A stretch of DNA of 64,000 nt from Prostheceraeus crozeri. Its lineage: Eukaryota; Platyhelminthes; Polycladida; Euryleptidae. The stretch covers positions 124,001 to 188,000 of the forward strand of contig CAJQUW010007737.1 of assembly GCA_907163375.1 (NCBI GenBank), written 5' to 3'. Below, piece after piece: positions 62,844 to 64,000 of this stretch; the stretch's first letter is position 1; each line of letters begins with the position of its first letter. The translations under genes were made by a program, and so were the position numbers. The notes beneath the pieces are model-generated. The model saw nothing but the letters and a program-made list of their open reading frames with translations, did no database searches and was not told the origin of the DNA.

Positions 62844-64000
62844 TTATTCGAAGCTCTGTTTGCAATCTTCGCACAACTGCGAGCAATGCTCTTTGCAACA
62901 AAAACGAACACAAAAAACACAGTTCATTCTGGTTTTCCGGTCAAGGCTGCGCGGGCAGAGATGGCAGCGGCCAGATGAATTTCTCGGCACCTGCAGCTGT
63001 CCATGTGCACCTCCAGGAGTGCTCGATAGAAAGCCCAATGACATAGCGAGATGCTGAAGCTCCCTCGGGATCCCTTGCCGGGACACCTGCCACTTGCTGA
63101 TTCGATCGTCAATGCAAGGTTGAAGTAGGCTCCTTGCAAGTTTCTCCAATGCATCTTTCCGATATCTGGGTGAAAGGTTTCGAGGCTCGTTTTTCAGGAC
63201 AAAAACCAATTTGCTTAGCACGACTGCATTTGCTGCAGCAACATCGAGAAGATAGAAAAAAACATTCAGTGTCCATCGAGCTGTTTTCCGCCGGCACGTG
63301 TATTTTTCGATCCGCCAATCGAGCGCATCAACTCCACCTTTGTAATCGTTGTAGGCCTCGATGATTTTCGGAGTCTTTTTGTCATTCGAATCGATAGTTG
63401 AGGTATGGTGCTCGGTGGAAAGTAAAACGACCATCTTCTTTGGTTTGCAAGCATATGAACACAGTGTCAAAGGACCAGCAAACAGAAATTCTGAACTGTA
63501 TAAGTCTCGATTCTTTGTCAGACAACTGGCAGGAATCTCAACCTTGTTTTGACGAAGAGTTCCTGTCAGAGTCATCCCCTCCTGCCATAGACGATTGGCT
63601 AAAGGAATTGATGTGAAAAAATTGTCCACTGTCACTCCTCTACCGGTTCGAAAGTAAGGTCGGCAAAGTTCGAGCACCACATTTTCACCCACGTTCACGT
63701 TTCGTCTGTTTCCTTGCTGTTCTTTTCCAGCGTAAAGTGTTGTGTCAAGTGCATAGCCAGTTTTTCCGTCAACAATGGTCCAGTATTTCAACCCGTATTT
63801 ATTGGGTTTATTCGGCATGTATTGTCGCACTGAGCACTTTCCACGAAAAGCGTATAGTGTTTCGTCCACACAGAGTTCTTCAGATGGTACAATTGCTTGT
63901 CGAATTTTGTCTCGAAAGTGGGTCATCATTTCTCGAATTTTGTAACATTTTGGGTCGTTGACTTTTCGTTCATTTCTTGAGTCGATATCATCAAATGTTA
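62844..64000 (-). CDS. piggyBac transposase, 5' end outside window
   Basis: Open from the window edge to TAA at 62844, about 385 codons seen of an expected ~550-600. The three piggyBac catalytic motifs are present: LCVDETLYAFRGKC, GVTVDNFFTSIPLANRLW and AYNDYKGGVDALDWRIEKY. Conserved PNKPNKYGLKYW and ARWTLNVFFYLLDVAAANA also match. The C-terminal Cys-rich cross-brace domain is complete: CHLCPRSLDRKTRMNCVFC, then FCCKEHCSQLCEDC, followed by QSFE. No stop or frameshift is visible, so the gene may be functional. The protein cuts and pastes at TTAA sites. An internal ATG at 63929 is not the real start because the frame continues upstream (DPKCYKIREMMTHFRDK). Confidence 0.92.
   Translation of the reverse strand, partial: TFDDIDSRNERKVNDPKCYKIREMMTHFRDKIRQAIVPSEELCVDETLYAFRGKCSVRQYMPNKPNKYGLKYWTIVDGKTGYALDTTLYAGKEQQGNRRNVNVGENVVLELCRPYFRTGRGVTVDNFFTSIPLANRLWQEGMTLTGTLRQNKVEIPASCLTKNRDLYSSEFLFAGPLTLCSYACKPKKMVVLLSTEHHTSTIDSNDKKTPKIIEAYNDYKGGVDALDWRIEKYTCRRKTARWTLNVFFYLLDVAAANAVVLSKLVFVLKNEPRNLSPRYRKDALEKLARSLLQPCIDDRISKWQVSRQGIPRELQHLAMSLGFLSSTPGGAHGQLQVPRNSSGRCHLCPRSLDRKTRMNCVFCVRFCCKEHCSQLCEDCKQSFE

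Overview
This window is repeat-dense, A+T-rich animal nuclear DNA. GT-AG introns, a multi-exon C2H2 zinc-finger gene and the transposon mix (PIF/Harbinger, hAT, piggyBac, mariner and DD41D elements, non-LTR and BEL/Pao retroelements, tRNA-derived SINE-like pieces, fold-back elements) suggest an aquatic invertebrate. I cannot name the phylum from sequence alone. No rRNA, complete tRNA gene or CRISPR array was seen.

Layout. 0-11 kb: a BEL/Pao integrase relic (1-612), a broken gene of an uncharacterised repetitive family ending in an inverted duplication (888-2107), a low-complexity G/T then poly-C patch that may be an assembly artefact (4376-4955), and a possible small secreted-protein gene with a TATA box (7455-7862). 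11-25 kb: the best host-gene candidate, a phase-consistent four-exon gene for a three-finger C2H2 protein (11127-24596). Its introns hold a pair of small inverted-repeat elements, a dead non-LTR retroelement with a C-terminal endonuclease-like domain, a Harbinger relic, fold-back elements and a full-length mariner killed by a nonsense codon and a D-to-N change. 25-42.8 kb: several copies of a composite repeat with a core of exact 90-bp tandem units. One copy carries an extra ORF. Others are split by a DD41D element whose two ends are inverted copies of the same 3' end, and by a hAT-like element that contains a second DD41D element.

42.9-50.7 kb: a 7.68-kb DNA transposon with inverted ends and a 4-bp ATAT duplication. 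A related uninterrupted copy of the target nearby gives the empty site. It holds a hAT pseudogene and a broken DUF7869-like gene, which is split by a 930-bp Harbinger-type element carrying only a Myb-like gene. 53.9-61.6 kb: a two-ORF LINE with an intact 1130-residue ORF2. Its ORF1 is interrupted near the 3' end by an apparently intact two-gene Harbinger transposon (57446-60997, TTT duplication). 61.65-62.34 kb: degenerate ~170-bp tandem units just upstream of ORF1. 62.8-64 kb: a piggyBac transposase running off the window.

Most coding capacity belongs to mobile elements. Insertion order can be read from the nesting, and the Harbinger and LINE copies look youngest because their frames are open.
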